Assembly (NCBI GenBank): GCA_012295275.1
Contig: CM022679.1
Span: forward strand, 17,684,342-17,748,341
Length of the DNA: 64,000 bases
Source of the DNA: Chrysomallon squamiferum
Lineage: Eukaryota > Mollusca > Gastropoda > Neomphalida > Peltospiridae
Direction of reading: 5' to 3'
Under the pieces are notes generated by a model. The model did not search any database. It was given only the letters and a program-made list of their open reading frames with translations, and was not told the DNA's origin. Below, piece by piece: positions 1 to 20,472 of this stretch. A program made the translations under genes and the position numbers. How positions within the stretch are numbered: the stretch's first letter is position 1; each line of letters begins with the position of its first letter.

Positions 1-284
1 CACTTGGGGCAATTCTGGCCCTCATGGATGGGGTAAATCTGTCCCCTAGATGTGATGGTGAAATCAATAGTTTTGGCATTGATAGTCCATTCTGAGTTTT
101 ATTTAGGTTTTTTGAAACAATTGAAAGTCCACGGTCCATCTGGTGGGGCATGTCATCAAACTTCAAATAAAATGAAGAGGATAAGGTATGCCAAGGCACT
201 GACAGACAAAAGTGTCATGAGGTATGAAAAAGAAGAAGAGGAAGGACGAAGAAAAGGCAGTGAGAGAGAGAAAAGGTGAGAGAG

Positions 285-318
<34 letters not shown>

Positions 319-959
319 ACAAAAAAAAAAAAAAAAAAAAAAACAGAAGAAGATACCAAAGGCAAAACGGCTGCTCAGTTTGAATGCTACAGCAGAACCG
401 GTGGATGCACTCAAAGAAAACGTTGGTGGTTATGAGACTGAACTAGAAGACCGAGATGTAGTAGATACACAAGTAAAATGTGAACACTGGCAGAGTTGAT
501 CATAGGATGTGGCAGGTGCCCAAATTGGTGTTGTCTTGATCCTTGCCCAAACCTCGAAATCCCAGCTGGTGCAGACTTGAAAGATATTGTATTCTTGTGT
601 GATATTTGTCAAGGAGTTTAGTTTATTGAAGTTTTGAATCTGACTTGTATTAGGATTAGGACAAATTATTATTAGTAATAGACATTGATTACATAGCAAT
701 AATCAGTACAACAAATTTGAGGACCAAAATACATCATGAATATGGTGGCCAGGTTTATCTCAAATCATTGGGGCAAATCTGGCCATTGATAAAAAAATTT
801 AAACCCGGTTCCCATTTCAAAAGCATAAGCACTACGCATATAGTATTTGTGCATACTGAAGCAGAAATGCATATTCTATACATTATTCACTCCATTTTGT
901 TGTTTCCTTTTGTCTGTGAAGCTGTAGATGAGGTTGAATGGACAGGGGCCACCTTACCC
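1..959. other. Non-coding left edge, low complexity
   Basis: No supportable gene. The only open frames, around 224-499, come from lysine codons in A-runs (287-343) and read as Lys/Glu/Arg low complexity. A short phrase resembling 'ggggcaaatctggcc' occurs near 5 and again near 769, which suggests an unclassified dispersed repeat cut by the window edge. Confidence 0.5.
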
Positions 960-1303
960 TACATCTCGCACGTTTTTCTATGATTTCATGCTTTAATTCA
1001 GTGGACATCATCCGCTTCTTTTTCTCAGCACTGTCCTTTGCACTTATTTTGTTAGGATCCATAGAAATTTGGCAAAATACTGCACAAAACGCCAGTACAA
1101 CAAAACAGAGATGCTTCCACGCGAGGTAATGTGAAGCGAACTAGTGAGACGCGTGATATAGGGCAAATGCTGTGTTGTTCGTTGCGCCAACTAACTCTTA
1201 ACTCGGGTTTTGGCTCGCAGCTCAGAGCAAAAACTCGACCAGGCGACTGCTCGTAACTCGGAAAACTCGTAAGTTGGTACACTCCTAAGTCAAGGTACCA
1301 CTG
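960..1303. mobile_element. 5'-truncated copy of a TA-flanked TIR DNA transposon
   Basis: The right end reads GGTACCACTG followed by TA (1304-1305), identical to the right end of the complete element at 38516-38994. The interior 963-1050 matches 38886-38975 (shared phrases 'tttcatgctttaat' and 'cactgtcctttg'). This copy keeps about 200 bp before its right end that the other copy has lost, and its left terminal repeat is not recognisable. No transposase frame is present, so it is a non-autonomous remnant. The left boundary is where similarity fades and is approximate. Confidence 0.7.
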
Positions 1304-1649
1304 TATCTTCCTTTCTCATAATATTTCGAAACCTCTGCTTTGATTGGCTAATTTAATACACGTTTCTGCCCTTTTTATGATAATCGCTTTATAAAAAGAG
1401 AAAACTTATATATAGCCAAACACAAGATAAGTTACTAATTTCCATTAATTTCCTGTAAGTAAATCTGTTAATCACGTTACACATAATTTGTCTATATTCG
1501 GGCAATGCGTTTTGTTACTAATGATTGACTTACACATCGACGTACTTCAGCTTGCTCATATTTTCGTTAATTTATTAATATACACAATTTGCCATTACTG
1601 CATCAACAACGAAGTCCTTACGTGTAAAAACGCGCGCGTGCGTGTCTGT

Positions 1650-1676
1650 AAATAAATAAATAAATAAATAAATAAA
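1650..1676. repeat. (AAAT)n microsatellite
   Basis: Perfect tetranucleotide run directly after an alternating CG/TG stretch (1630-1647). Confidence 0.85.
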
Positions 1677-1823
1677 GCAAGAAAGAATATGAGTCACCAA
1701 AAATGGAACACTTCAGTTTTTCTCAATATAAGACTTGATATTGTCTTTTTACAAATGAAATCCTACAATTTCTCAGTTGTATGACAAGTAATGGGTCTTC
1801 TCTACCTGCTGAAACAACTTCAG

Positions 1824-1824
<1 letters not shown>

Positions 1825-1875
<51 letters not shown>
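1825..1875. repeat. (AAT)n microsatellite
   Basis: About 17 uninterrupted trinucleotide units. The tyrosine-run frame read from the opposite strand here is an artefact of the repeat. Confidence 0.9.
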
Positions 1876-4800
1876 TTTCTTGTGTTGCAATTTTAAGAGT
1901 AAAAAAGTGGATATTTTTGCCATTATAATGTAAAGTAATTATACTAGGACATTTCTTCATCATTTATTATCAGAAATAGGTGGTGAGGTTTCTCCTAATT
2001 TTTTTCTTCTGTAAAGTATTAATGTTAAGGTTTATTTCAGTGAAATCATTATCATCTACCCATCTGAAGATATATCTTTTGCATTTTTATGTTATACATA
2101 CCATCCTATGCTGAAGCCTAAAAGTGAAATTAAAAAAAGATATCATGTCAAAAAGAATTAATGTGTTATAAACCATCAGTTTTTTTGGGGGGGTATACCC
2201 TAATTTAGTCAAAAAGTAAGAGTTGCAAAAATATGAAAGAAGATATCTCAGACATCTTCAATCAAAAGCTAAAACCAAACATGAAGTGACTAATCTGTGC
2301 CTTCATGTTAATTTGTAGCAGGGGGAAATAATGACTCCATCTTTTGAAGCTGTTTGCAGGCTTATGTATCCAACGTTATGGTGAAATAAGATGTATCACT
2401 ATATCTGAAAGACTTTGTTTGTACTGAGAGCCAAGTGATCTCAGTTTAAGTACAGACTATGTCACATTCAGTATAAAGTATGTAATGAAATAAGATGCTA
2501 TCTTAATTACTTTGTTTTTTATTGAGAGCCTATGCATCTCAGTTATCATAGTTAACCTTGGATAACAACTACAGAGGTCTGACAAAAATAATACAACATC
2601 CTCGCATACTTATTGAATGAACACTTAGTGAGTGACAACAATGTCCAATCAGTGTGTCTTAGTTGGTAAAGTTGTATGACAATTGCAGCACTAATTGCCA
2701 TGTAAAACAAAATGAAACCTTTGTGCTATGTACAGATAGATGTCAGCACACGATTCTCTAACTGACCATGTGAAACAAAAGGAAACCCCCAAATAATATT
2801 CAGATCTTTTTGTTCACTTCTTTGCATTGCAGAGTCCTATTTTTCCTTTAAAGCCAAACCTCAGCTTCAGCTGCTCAAAAGATCTCACGTAATTGTATGA
2901 AATAAATCCCAGAATCTGATAAATCAACAGTAATGGGCCTTTGCAATATAGCAGTAGCCCATGATGAAAATCTAGGCCTGCTATCAGGGGTTCTTCTAGA
3001 GGTCTATAGATACAAAATGCACATGACAGTCATTTGGGTTGAATTATCTTGAACATAATGAATCACATTTAATTAGTCATTTTTATTTCCTTTCTTTTCT
3101 TAAGGCAATATAGATAACCCTCCAGATCCAGTGGAAGTTTAAAGGCAAAAAACAAGAGAGTGAAAAAGAATGTCCTGAGTAACTAGACAAATGTAAGAGA
3201 AAGGATGCAGAAGTGATACAGACAGAACAAGGTAAAGAGAATCAAGTAATAACCTTAAGGAAAAAGTGGAAGAAGTGAAAGGAGGCAGAGATTGAAAAGG
3301 AAAGCAGGACAATAGAGCTTATGAAAGCCAAGAAGTCCTGATTCCTGCAGAAAAAAAGAACTAAAGAGGGCATGCAGTGGGCAAAAATTACACCACAAAA
3401 AAACGAAGAAAAAAAACACTGCATGAAGGAAAAGAAAAAAGAACATTGGAAGGTACAGTTTCAAATGCCCTGAGAAGATCCAATTGATACTGCAAATGAA
3501 CTTACTCAGAGTCAGAATAGACCTACAACTAGCACTAGACAAAACTGATATTACCATAGGCAAATACTATTAGCAAGGATCCTAACAGCAAGGGATCAAA
3601 GAGCTGTGGTAGAGCAGTCAGAACTTCTTTCTTAATTTCCTGCTTTGAAAATAATGTACTATCAAAGTGGGATACTGGTCAGACCTGGATGCAATGGGAA
3701 AATGTAAACCTTTACTGGAAGAACACCAAAAGTGAAGAGTGTAAAAAATAAAAAAACAACAGCTAATGAAAAAAGAGGGCACTGTGTGAACTTTTAGCAG
3801 AAATGAAGGATGATCGTGAAGATTTTGCCAGACAAATAGCTTTTGTTGTTAGATTGTAACAGCTGACAATTGACTTGTTGGATGTGTTTCGTTTATTTGT
3901 TATCAATGTTTATCTTTTAGAAAGACTTGTATTATCTAAAGACATTTTATTTTTCATGGCAAAATAGAAATATTATGGAAAAATAACAAAATATACTATA
4001 ATTTCAATACATTGTCACTTATGTCATGTCCATCATACTGAAGTGATGTTGCCTTTAATGGTAACTCTACTATATTCTGTGGACTGAAATGGGTGAAATC
4101 AAAACATTTAGCATACAACACAATTTAGTGGTATGTTGTACCAATTATTTGAAGACTTCACACATATTTTTCAGATACATTGCAGCTCCAATTAACATGT
4201 ATAAAAGTGAATGTTTACAAAAGAATTGATACATATAAAGGTATAGATGATGTTTCAGTGTAAAAGTAATAACAAACAAAGGTTAGATACTTTATTCAGA
4301 AATATATAAACAAAGATACACAAACTTGTTCTTTACATCTCAACAATTTTGTTGTCCTAGTTTAATTTGTTCTCCTTATTTATCTTTTTATTTATTTATT
4401 TCTCTTCTTTAAAACTGATGCATCAGAAATTTCAGTTTCTATTTTCTTAACAGTCCTTATTTTAAAAAGATAACTATATCCAAATTATACAGATAAATGT
4501 ATACACATACACACGTACACATAAATAAACTGTATATTTTAAAAATGAAAATAAATGTAGAAATAATATTAACTTTCACAGCTGAAATTGATGGATTCAA
4601 CCCACAATTGAATTTAAAGTCTAAATTGTTTATTATGTATGAAACAAACTCTTTAATATCATTAAAATTTACTACTTTAAAATCAATTAATTTCTGTATG
4701 GTCCAAATCTCCAGTTTGGTCTTCTTCAAATGGTTAGTTTATACATATTTATAAAGTACACTTCAATCATGGCATCCCTTACACAGAACTACTTATGAAA

Positions 4801-7254
4801 TTCATAACATTTAATACTGCAAAAGTTAAAAGAAGGTAAAATTAAGGTGTAGTAGCTTTTCTTTCTTATATATTTATTTTGAGGGTTGGATGGGTATGTT
4901 GAAGAGGTAGTTGGTTTGTAAAAAGTGCTTTGGAAGAACTATATATTTTCTGTAACAAATGTAAACATTAATATTTTCAATTTCTTAAAATCATAAACAA
5001 TATCAATTAATTACTAAATATTTTTATCTAAATAGGTTCTACATTACATAATAATAATAATAATAATAATCAGAAATTATTGATTCTTTGGGGAAAAATG
5101 AAACCAAATAAAATATGTTTAAAAACAGTAATCATTTAGACAATAGTTAAAATAATTTATGAAATATTACCAAATTCCTATTTCACTTTACCTGTGGACA
5201 GAAGACAGAATAGCAAGGTTATAGACTGCTACATTCGATCAGCTGTATTTATTATTTTTTTTTTTTAATTTTTAACTGATTTATTATTTGCATCAGTTTT
5301 TCATTTACATTTTCTTTCGTGTCTTCAAAATCCACAAAAGACTGAGGCTACTTCAGCCGTCAATGAGTTGATGCTTAAGTTATTGCATTTTCTTTCTTTT
5401 TTTAAAAAGAAATGTACCAATTGACGTCACGGGAAATACCCGTAGTAGGCTTCGTGTGTTTTCTTAGTTTTGTTATTTTACTGCCATACTTTATTATTAG
5501 CAAAGGTAATGTCGAGTTTGTTTAGTTAAACTCTTTATCAAATAAAACTTAAAGAAAATTTGAAAATGGTAAAAACGAGTAAATTATTCTAACAGCAGTG
5601 AAATATAATCTTATCAAATAAAAACATTTAATTTTCTTTGTATACAGTGTTATTTGTAATAACCTTGGAAATATTAAAGCATTTTCTTATCATGTCGTAT
5701 CTGTGCAAACTGTCAAAACAACAATCTCATACATTTATGGAACGAATCATTGTAAGACTGATTCAATAGACATAAAACATTCGTAGAATCTTTTTCTTAT
5801 CAGATCATATTCAGTTCATAGAATATACATAAATCAGGTGTCTGGCTTTGTCAGTTACAGAACAAGAAACAATTACCTTAGTTACTCACAGCAAACTCTT
5901 TTTTATTTGTTTTATTTTCACTTTGTATCTTAATTCTATTATCTATTAAAAAACAGAGTTCACAAAACATAAATGAAAGACCAGTACCAACCTGGCTAGA
6001 ATATAACGATGTATACCTGAAACCAAAAATACAAAACAACAACAACGACAAAAAAATATTATAAAAATGTTAAAGTATATATAATAAAGTATAATTATAT
6101 AATAAAATTATGAAAACATTTGTTTCTAAATTAAAATAAATAATAAATAATGTTAATTTCGTATATATTAAATGAAGTTTGAACACAAAAATATGAAAAC
6201 TAATGTATGGAATTCATTTCAGAACAAAGAAACAGGTACATCACTGAATTTAATTTAAACTCGTTTGACAAGTGGATAATAAAAATTATGGTCAATGATT
6301 TTAATTGACGAACATTTCAATACAGTGGTATCGATAGGGAAACAAAGAAATAATGTACAAAGATGATGTTTACGATGACAACAAAAATGCTAATTGTAAC
6401 AGTAGTAGTAGTAATAGTAATACCATACATTTCTGACTTTAACAAGAAATATAAAAAGGAAGCAAATGAAGTTTAAGGTTATATAACTAGACTGCTTACT
6501 GCTATTTTCGTTTAGACAATATGCTTTTGTGATAAATAATTAAAAATATAAAGTGAAAAACTGTATTTGATAAATAAATATTTCTGTAACAGTGGTGTAA
6601 ATGTTCATTTATTTTATTTGTATAATGTCCTTTCACTTTCAACGACTCCTGGTAACAAATCTACATCAACATATGTTGAATAAACATTTTCTCTGTATTT
6701 ATAACATTTTAAAATAGCTGGTACATTTTTGACGAAAAAAATAATATTTGTACCATAGTAAAGGTTTCAGAAAGGTTAGTGGCTAAAATAGCCTCGATAG
6801 TTTCATATCTTCTCTCTATAATTTCAAATGTCAGCGTGTGTGTGTGTGGATGTGTTAATTTATTCGATATTAAAGTAGTTGTAAAAGAAAAGCCTGTATT
6901 GTAGTTTGTATATTTATTAAAGCTGTTATGTTATTCTCCACATGAGCTGCTTAGGACAGGACCGTATCAGATCTGTCAGTGTTGAGATGTTTTGCAGAAA
7001 AGGCCAAGTGACCAAACGAAAAAAGTGTAAAGAAATGTCAAATGACCAATGTCGCATGCTGGAATAGAACATTTCTAGAAACAGCGCGAAAACGTAAAAA
7101 AAATTAAAAAGTGCACGATAATCTTTTACAAAATTAATTAAAACATAGATATATCGGGAAAAATCTTTAAACAAATGATGGAATTTTGAACTGTGTAAAT
7201 ATCGCCAAAATTGTGCTGGAATTTGGTAAAAATGTGTAAAAACTAAGACATCTT
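1876..7254. other. Intergenic sequence and 3' flank of FBXL16
   Basis: No coding exon with homology could be placed. The part from about 3100 to 3850 is purine-rich and contains short coding-like stretches interrupted by stops and frame changes, possibly a decayed retrocopy. From about 4300 to 7254 the sequence is very AT-rich and probably includes the 3' UTR of FBXL16, which is transcribed leftward into this interval. Confidence 0.5.
6913..6918 (-). terminator. Candidate polyadenylation signal of FBXL16
   Basis: AATAAA on the minus strand, about 340 nt after the FBXL16 stop codon. It is the first canonical hexamer I noticed downstream. Such hexamers are common in AT-rich DNA, so this is only a candidate. 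Confidence 0.3.
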
Positions 7255-15290
<8,036 letters not shown>

Positions 15291-16947
15291 GGTTGAAAAT
15301 GTCTAACAAAACGATGTTATTTTTCAAAAGATGATTCCTTTGTTAGAATTCTGTTCTCACTAATCCATGTGATAAGCCTTGCATTGAAAGAACACATAGC
15401 TTGAGTAATCCTACCACCGCTACGGCCTGCCTATGAAAAAGTCTAATAGGATGACGATGGTCGATATCTAGTAGTGTCCTTAGCACAGTTGGGGAAAAAA
15501 AAAAAAAAAAAAAAAAATGTAATATCTTTCTCGCATGAACTAGACAGTTTTGCGTCGCATCAATAGTCTAAATTTATCGAAACAATCAACGTCTGCTTTA
15601 CGTTTTACCATATAATTAGACCATCATTATGAAAAGAATATGTTTCCGTCGGTACTCCTCAGCAGAGAATGTGTAAAAACAGTGAATCACACGTACACAC
15701 ACTTCTCGATTGCTGCCAAAGCTGGCAGCCGACAAAGCGATAAAGCTCATAGGCGGGAAATAATCGATTGAGGCATTCTCTCTTATACATGTGCATGCAC
15801 ATGATAACGATTATTCTACGACTTTGATTCTACCGTACCAAACCTCATACTTACTTTTCTAAAAATACATATTTCTTCCAAAAAGTCCTACCGTGTCGAC
15901 GATTTTAGTTATCATATTATATTCCATTGTGTTTAATTATTTTGTCGTTTGGGATTTTTGTTGATGTTGTTTTTATCGCTGTTTTCTTTACCGCTTTCTT
16001 TATCAATTTATCGTCATCAGATGGACTTAACAAGAGTTTACCCATTTCTTCACGTTAAATGTCTCGTGAAATAGCTATAGATTCGTTTTGTTGCAGTGTT
16101 CATTGTGTAAGCAGGTGACAAGACATGAAATAGTTATCTGTCATCATTTGAAAAATTGCCATTTAATATCAACTGTTAGAAAGTGATCGGAGGAAACCAA
16201 TAACAATAATAAAAATGGTAATTGTTGCAATTACAATAGCAATAACAGTAACAACAACTAATAATATTACATTGCCATGGAAGTGACTTTCTCACAGCGA
16301 TGATTTACTGTAGACATAAATGCAAAAATGATTACTTTAAATATAATTAAATGTCATAACACATACACACACGTAAATCACATCTATACATGTAAATAAC
16401 AGTAGCTACTGACATATTGACAAAAGTATGGTAATTGTGTTTACAGTCATCTAAAAAGACGCGTGTGTCTCAGTATACATGTATTCTAATTATTTACTGG
16501 TTAAATAAATGTGTACAGCGTTATGTGATCGGAGATTGAATAAAGTTATTTGTTTATTTGTATAATTCATTTATTTATTCTTACTGGCTTATTCAATTAC
16601 CTGCCACCAGTGTATTACTGACTGATAAATATACACGTATTTAATGAAAACAGGTTTGTCCTCTAACTTCAAGTACATTGGTTATAACAACATGTGACTA
16701 TTAACATTTTCATTTAATTTTTAATATGAGATCATCTAAAACGTTACATGCTGATTACCAAAATGTAACATCATCACCACCATTATCATCATAATAATCA
16801 TCATCATCTGTATTATTATTATTATTATATTTAAAAACATACAATAATGTTAGACATTCCCACATCTGTAATTTCAATAATGAAAACGGTATTGATTTTT
16901 TTCTTCTTTCTGGATAGTTTTATTGTTAGTCTGCTTAGTCGATTACT
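15291..16947. other. Upstream region of FBXL16
   Basis: Presumed promoter and 5' UTR of FBXL16, transcribed leftward. It contains a poly-A run (15,494-15,518) and no recognisable exon. Composition is more balanced near 15,300-15,850 than further right. No TATA box or specific factor site can be assigned with confidence. Confidence 0.45.
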
Positions 16948-17725
16948 ATGACCGGCAGGTTAATGTTTTCTGCTCACTATACAGTTATTTCTGGTGACTT
17001 AACGGGAACATTTCAAAGGATAGACAGTGTGTATTTGTCATTTTTCTTTGTAATGCTGTTTTATTTAGCACCAATGATAGACTTCATTATAATTATAAAA
17101 CTGTGCTTTAAAGAGTACTAATGGATTTTAAAATTGATAAGAACAGAGCCAGATGGAGATAAAAAAAGACTGAAAATTGATGGTAAATTAATCGATTTTA
17201 AGGTTGTTAGATACTTTGATCTAATCCCCACTCCAAAAGATACAATTGGTGAGCTGATTTTAGTATATATATATGTTTGTATGATGTTATGTATGTGTAT
17301 GGATGTAAATATGTATACATGTGTGTATTGGTGTGTGTATTAATAGTATCTAACAGGACTATTTAGGTTAAAGACTATGTATTTTATATCAGTACTTTTA
17401 TTTTTAGTTTAAATCAGCATATTATTGTTTGATTAATATAATAATAAGAACAAAAACAAAAACAATCTAATACTCTAACATTGTCTTTAGGCAGAAAAAT
17501 CTATTCTCTGAATTGTAAACTAATGATGAAAGTGTTTCAGTCTGCTATGAATGTAAGTATGATGATTGATATATTGATTTATTGGGTATCGGAATAAATA
17601 AGTGAATGTTTAATGATGCAGAACGAAAACATTGGCCAGTAGGTGTTAAGAAAATGATAAATGATGAATTAAATATCAGTGATGTAAAGGTTGTAAAACA
17701 TTACATGGTTCTGAATCAAATATAA
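16948..17725 (+). CDS. Candidate three-exon small gene, 73 aa, unknown function
   Basis: Proposed exons are 16948-16958, 17142-17248 and 17622-17725. The two larger segments are open, flanked by usable splice sites (CAG|GTTAAT and AG|A; ATTG|GTGAGC and GATGCAG|AA), and join in phase to a continuous frame ending in TAA. The 73-residue product is compact and charged: an acidic-basic start (TEPDGDKKRLKIDGK), then FKVVRYFDLIPTPKD and, after the second junction, RKHWPVGVKKMI and SDVKVVKHYM. I do not recognise the family. The 11-nt first coding exon is the weakest part, and the real first exon could lie elsewhere. It may instead be a fragment or pseudogene; only the second and third segments look protein-like. 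Confidence 0.35.
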
Positions 17726-17945
17726 ACATAATGGTTTTTTCAAGTTGCATTTTAAACTAATTATCGTTGCTCATAACAAATTTATAACAGTAAAATAATA
17801 TTATTATAAAAAAATTAAAACCACTACGTTTCCCCTTCATGCATGAATTCATGACATAATCAAGTTTCCATACCAAACTGATGGCAGTACTTTTTCTGAA
17901 AATGCTAGAAGAAACTCCAGAAACAGAAACAAACAAACCAAACAT

Positions 17946-17978
<33 letters not shown>

Positions 17979-20058
17979 AAAGAATACATATATAAATTAG
18001 GAATATGCAGAATATACTTAAACCATCTTTTGAACAAAAAAAGGTAGTTTTTATAATGATTTGTCAAGCAATCATTTGAAAAGATGGAATGGGACATTTT
18101 AGTCATTCCTAAATTTTCATCAAGTAAAATGAAGTATAAAAATTGATATATTAAACATCATACAATGCTATAACACAACAGAAACAAAATCTCATATGAA
18201 GGATTACTGAGAAGAAAACAAAAGTAGTACATTTATACAAATCATTATATTAATTCACTAGTCACGGCAGCCTAGCAGTTTAGCTATTAGACAATTTGAT
18301 GATAAACTAAGCACAGAACCTCTCTAGTATATGTTAAAATAATTATTTTGATGAGATGTAATTTGACTTTAAGTATGCTTATAAACATATATACATACAT
18401 AATTTCTTTATAATTTACGTATCTTGAAATGACTCTTCTGGTAGAATCTTATGTTTCACTAATCATTTACAAAATGTACTATTTGAAGTGATATAGTCCA
18501 AGAAGATATAGGGGTAAAAATGCTTTCTGCTCACTGATCACACGAAATGCAGATGTGTTTTTATTCAGGTCTAGCTTCAGGCTAATAATAACAAAAATGA
18601 ATTACAAAAAACCTCACCACAAAGTCTTCAGATTTAATTAACAGAACATAACACATGTCTGCAAATGTCAGCTCTTCCTTTTATGCTTGTGCAAGTATTG
18701 ATTGTTAAACTTTATGAATTTGGGTTCATTGAAAATTGCCAATAGGTAATCGTCAGTGTTCAACAATGTCAGTTTTCTAATCTAACTGTGAATTATATCT
18801 AACAAAACAAAAATAATATCAGTTTTCTTACGCTGATAATAATATGTAGCTTGAGAGCTCTGAGCTTTATGATATAAATGCCAGCAGACAACATTATGTC
18901 TGAAACAGTTTTGAAACAGCGAGAAGCCTTCAAATAAAATGCCATAATAGTACATAGTTCTCTTTAACACAAATATATTTTAAGCAAACTGACAGAAAAA
19001 TAGCAATAAATAACATCAGCATAAAAAACCCAAAATAAAATAAAAGATTAGTTAAACAAAGCTTAAATGATTATATAAATATTTTTTTGATATACACCTA
19101 TCTACTCATATCCTGATCTGGAAGAGTTATATTTGAAGCTATTTGATCAGGATGTTATCTTTCTATCAGGGACAAAACATATTTTTAAATATTCAAGTTT
19201 TCTTTATTATGTATATCTTTCTTACTTTCTTTCCTTCTGTTTGAAGATACATAATAATAAATGAAATGTTCGAATATTATTTCCCGTTGGGTAGTTTTCT
19301 TAACTGAATACAGCAGAAAAGTTAATGAATATGCAATAAGGGATCTTTTACCTATTCATTCTAACAGACAGCAAAATATTTATTACAAGATAAACTAACC
19401 GGAATAGTCCTCTTCACTGTTAACGTAATCGACATCATCATTACTAAACAGAAATATTGCTGCAGTACTGTCACCATTTAATAATATTCTACTTCTTTGA
19501 GTTTTCATAGGCTTGATTCATAACAAAAATATTCCTTTATGCTTAAGCTACTATCAGCGTGATTCCACAAAAAGCCAAAGCAATGAAATGAACATTATTT
19601 AGCACATTTAAAAATTTAGGCACAGCCAACAGAACTATTTATTTTTACTAATATGATTTCTTGGCTTTTTTTCTTCTAAACAACAAAATAATAAAAATAA
19701 AGAACCAAATTACAAAGTAAACAATAAAATGAAAGCAAAAAATTCAAGTTGCTTTTTTGTAAAGAGCAAATACATATAAATGAATGAGATATGACAAATC
19801 CATTTTTAACAATATTTTATTTAAAAAATAAAACATTTCTGTACAGTGAAGTATCTTCTCATCTTCATCATATTCATTTTTTTTCTTCATATTGTTCTCC
19901 TCTGATACCATCAACAAATCTTTAATAATGATGTTTTGTAATTTCAACTCAAAACAAAAGAAATTTGTCTAGTTAACAGTAACTTGATCACAAGTGGCTA
20001 AATGTTTTAAAACCCTTCTCAATGTTCTTGAAAAATGTAAATGAGATCATGTTAGAAC

Positions 20059-20062
<4 letters not shown>

Positions 20063-20094
<32 letters not shown>

Positions 20095-20113
20095 TATATA
20101 AATATATATATTT
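20063..20113. repeat. (TA)n microsatellite
   Basis: Alternating TA with a few ATGTA interruptions. Confidence 0.8.
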
Positions 20114-20228
20114 ATATGTAATTCTGAAATGGCAAATCAGAACTTTGATGTTGGTAACTCTATTACTTGATACTTTAAAAATTGTAAAGAGAAGAGAAAA
20201 TTACAATAATTATAATTGAATCTACTAC

Positions 20229-20234
20229 TTTATT
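20229..20234 (-). terminator. Candidate polyadenylation signal of POLR3H
   Basis: AATAAA on the minus strand, about 240 nt after the POLR3H stop codon. Candidate only. Confidence 0.3.
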
Positions 20235-20472
20235 GTAATACTCTTTAATATTATTATATTTACCTGATCATTTAAAATAATATTTTGACTGACAGAGGAC
20301 ACTGCAGATAGCCATTTCAAGATGTGTCTACAAAGTTATACTAATCCAACTCGGTCAAATAACCTATAAGAATACAACCTTGGGTACAATATTGCTGTTC
20401 CACAGCATTAACATTAAAAAAAAGAGATTGAGAACAGTCTATATAAAATTCACTACAGTCTCTTTCTGTGTA

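Larger units (their letters stand above)
17726..20472. other. Intergenic region between candidate small gene and POLR3H
   Basis: AT-rich sequence with a 34-bp A-run (about 17,947-17,976) and a (TA)n tract near 20,063-20,090. No supportable exon on either strand. The right part should contain the 3' UTR of POLR3H. Confidence 0.5.

Noticed and set aside
224-499. Lys-rich frame at the left edge
   Set aside because: It is made mostly of A-runs and has no splice or homology support.
4457-4754. Overlapping 85-90 codon frames on both strands
   Set aside because: Low-complexity AT-rich translations mirrored on the two strands, with no recognisable motif.
18260-18340. A tRNA/SINE-like phrase (GGCAGCCTAGCAGTTTAGC)
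   Set aside because: No A and B box spacing, no cloverleaf and no tail could be made out.
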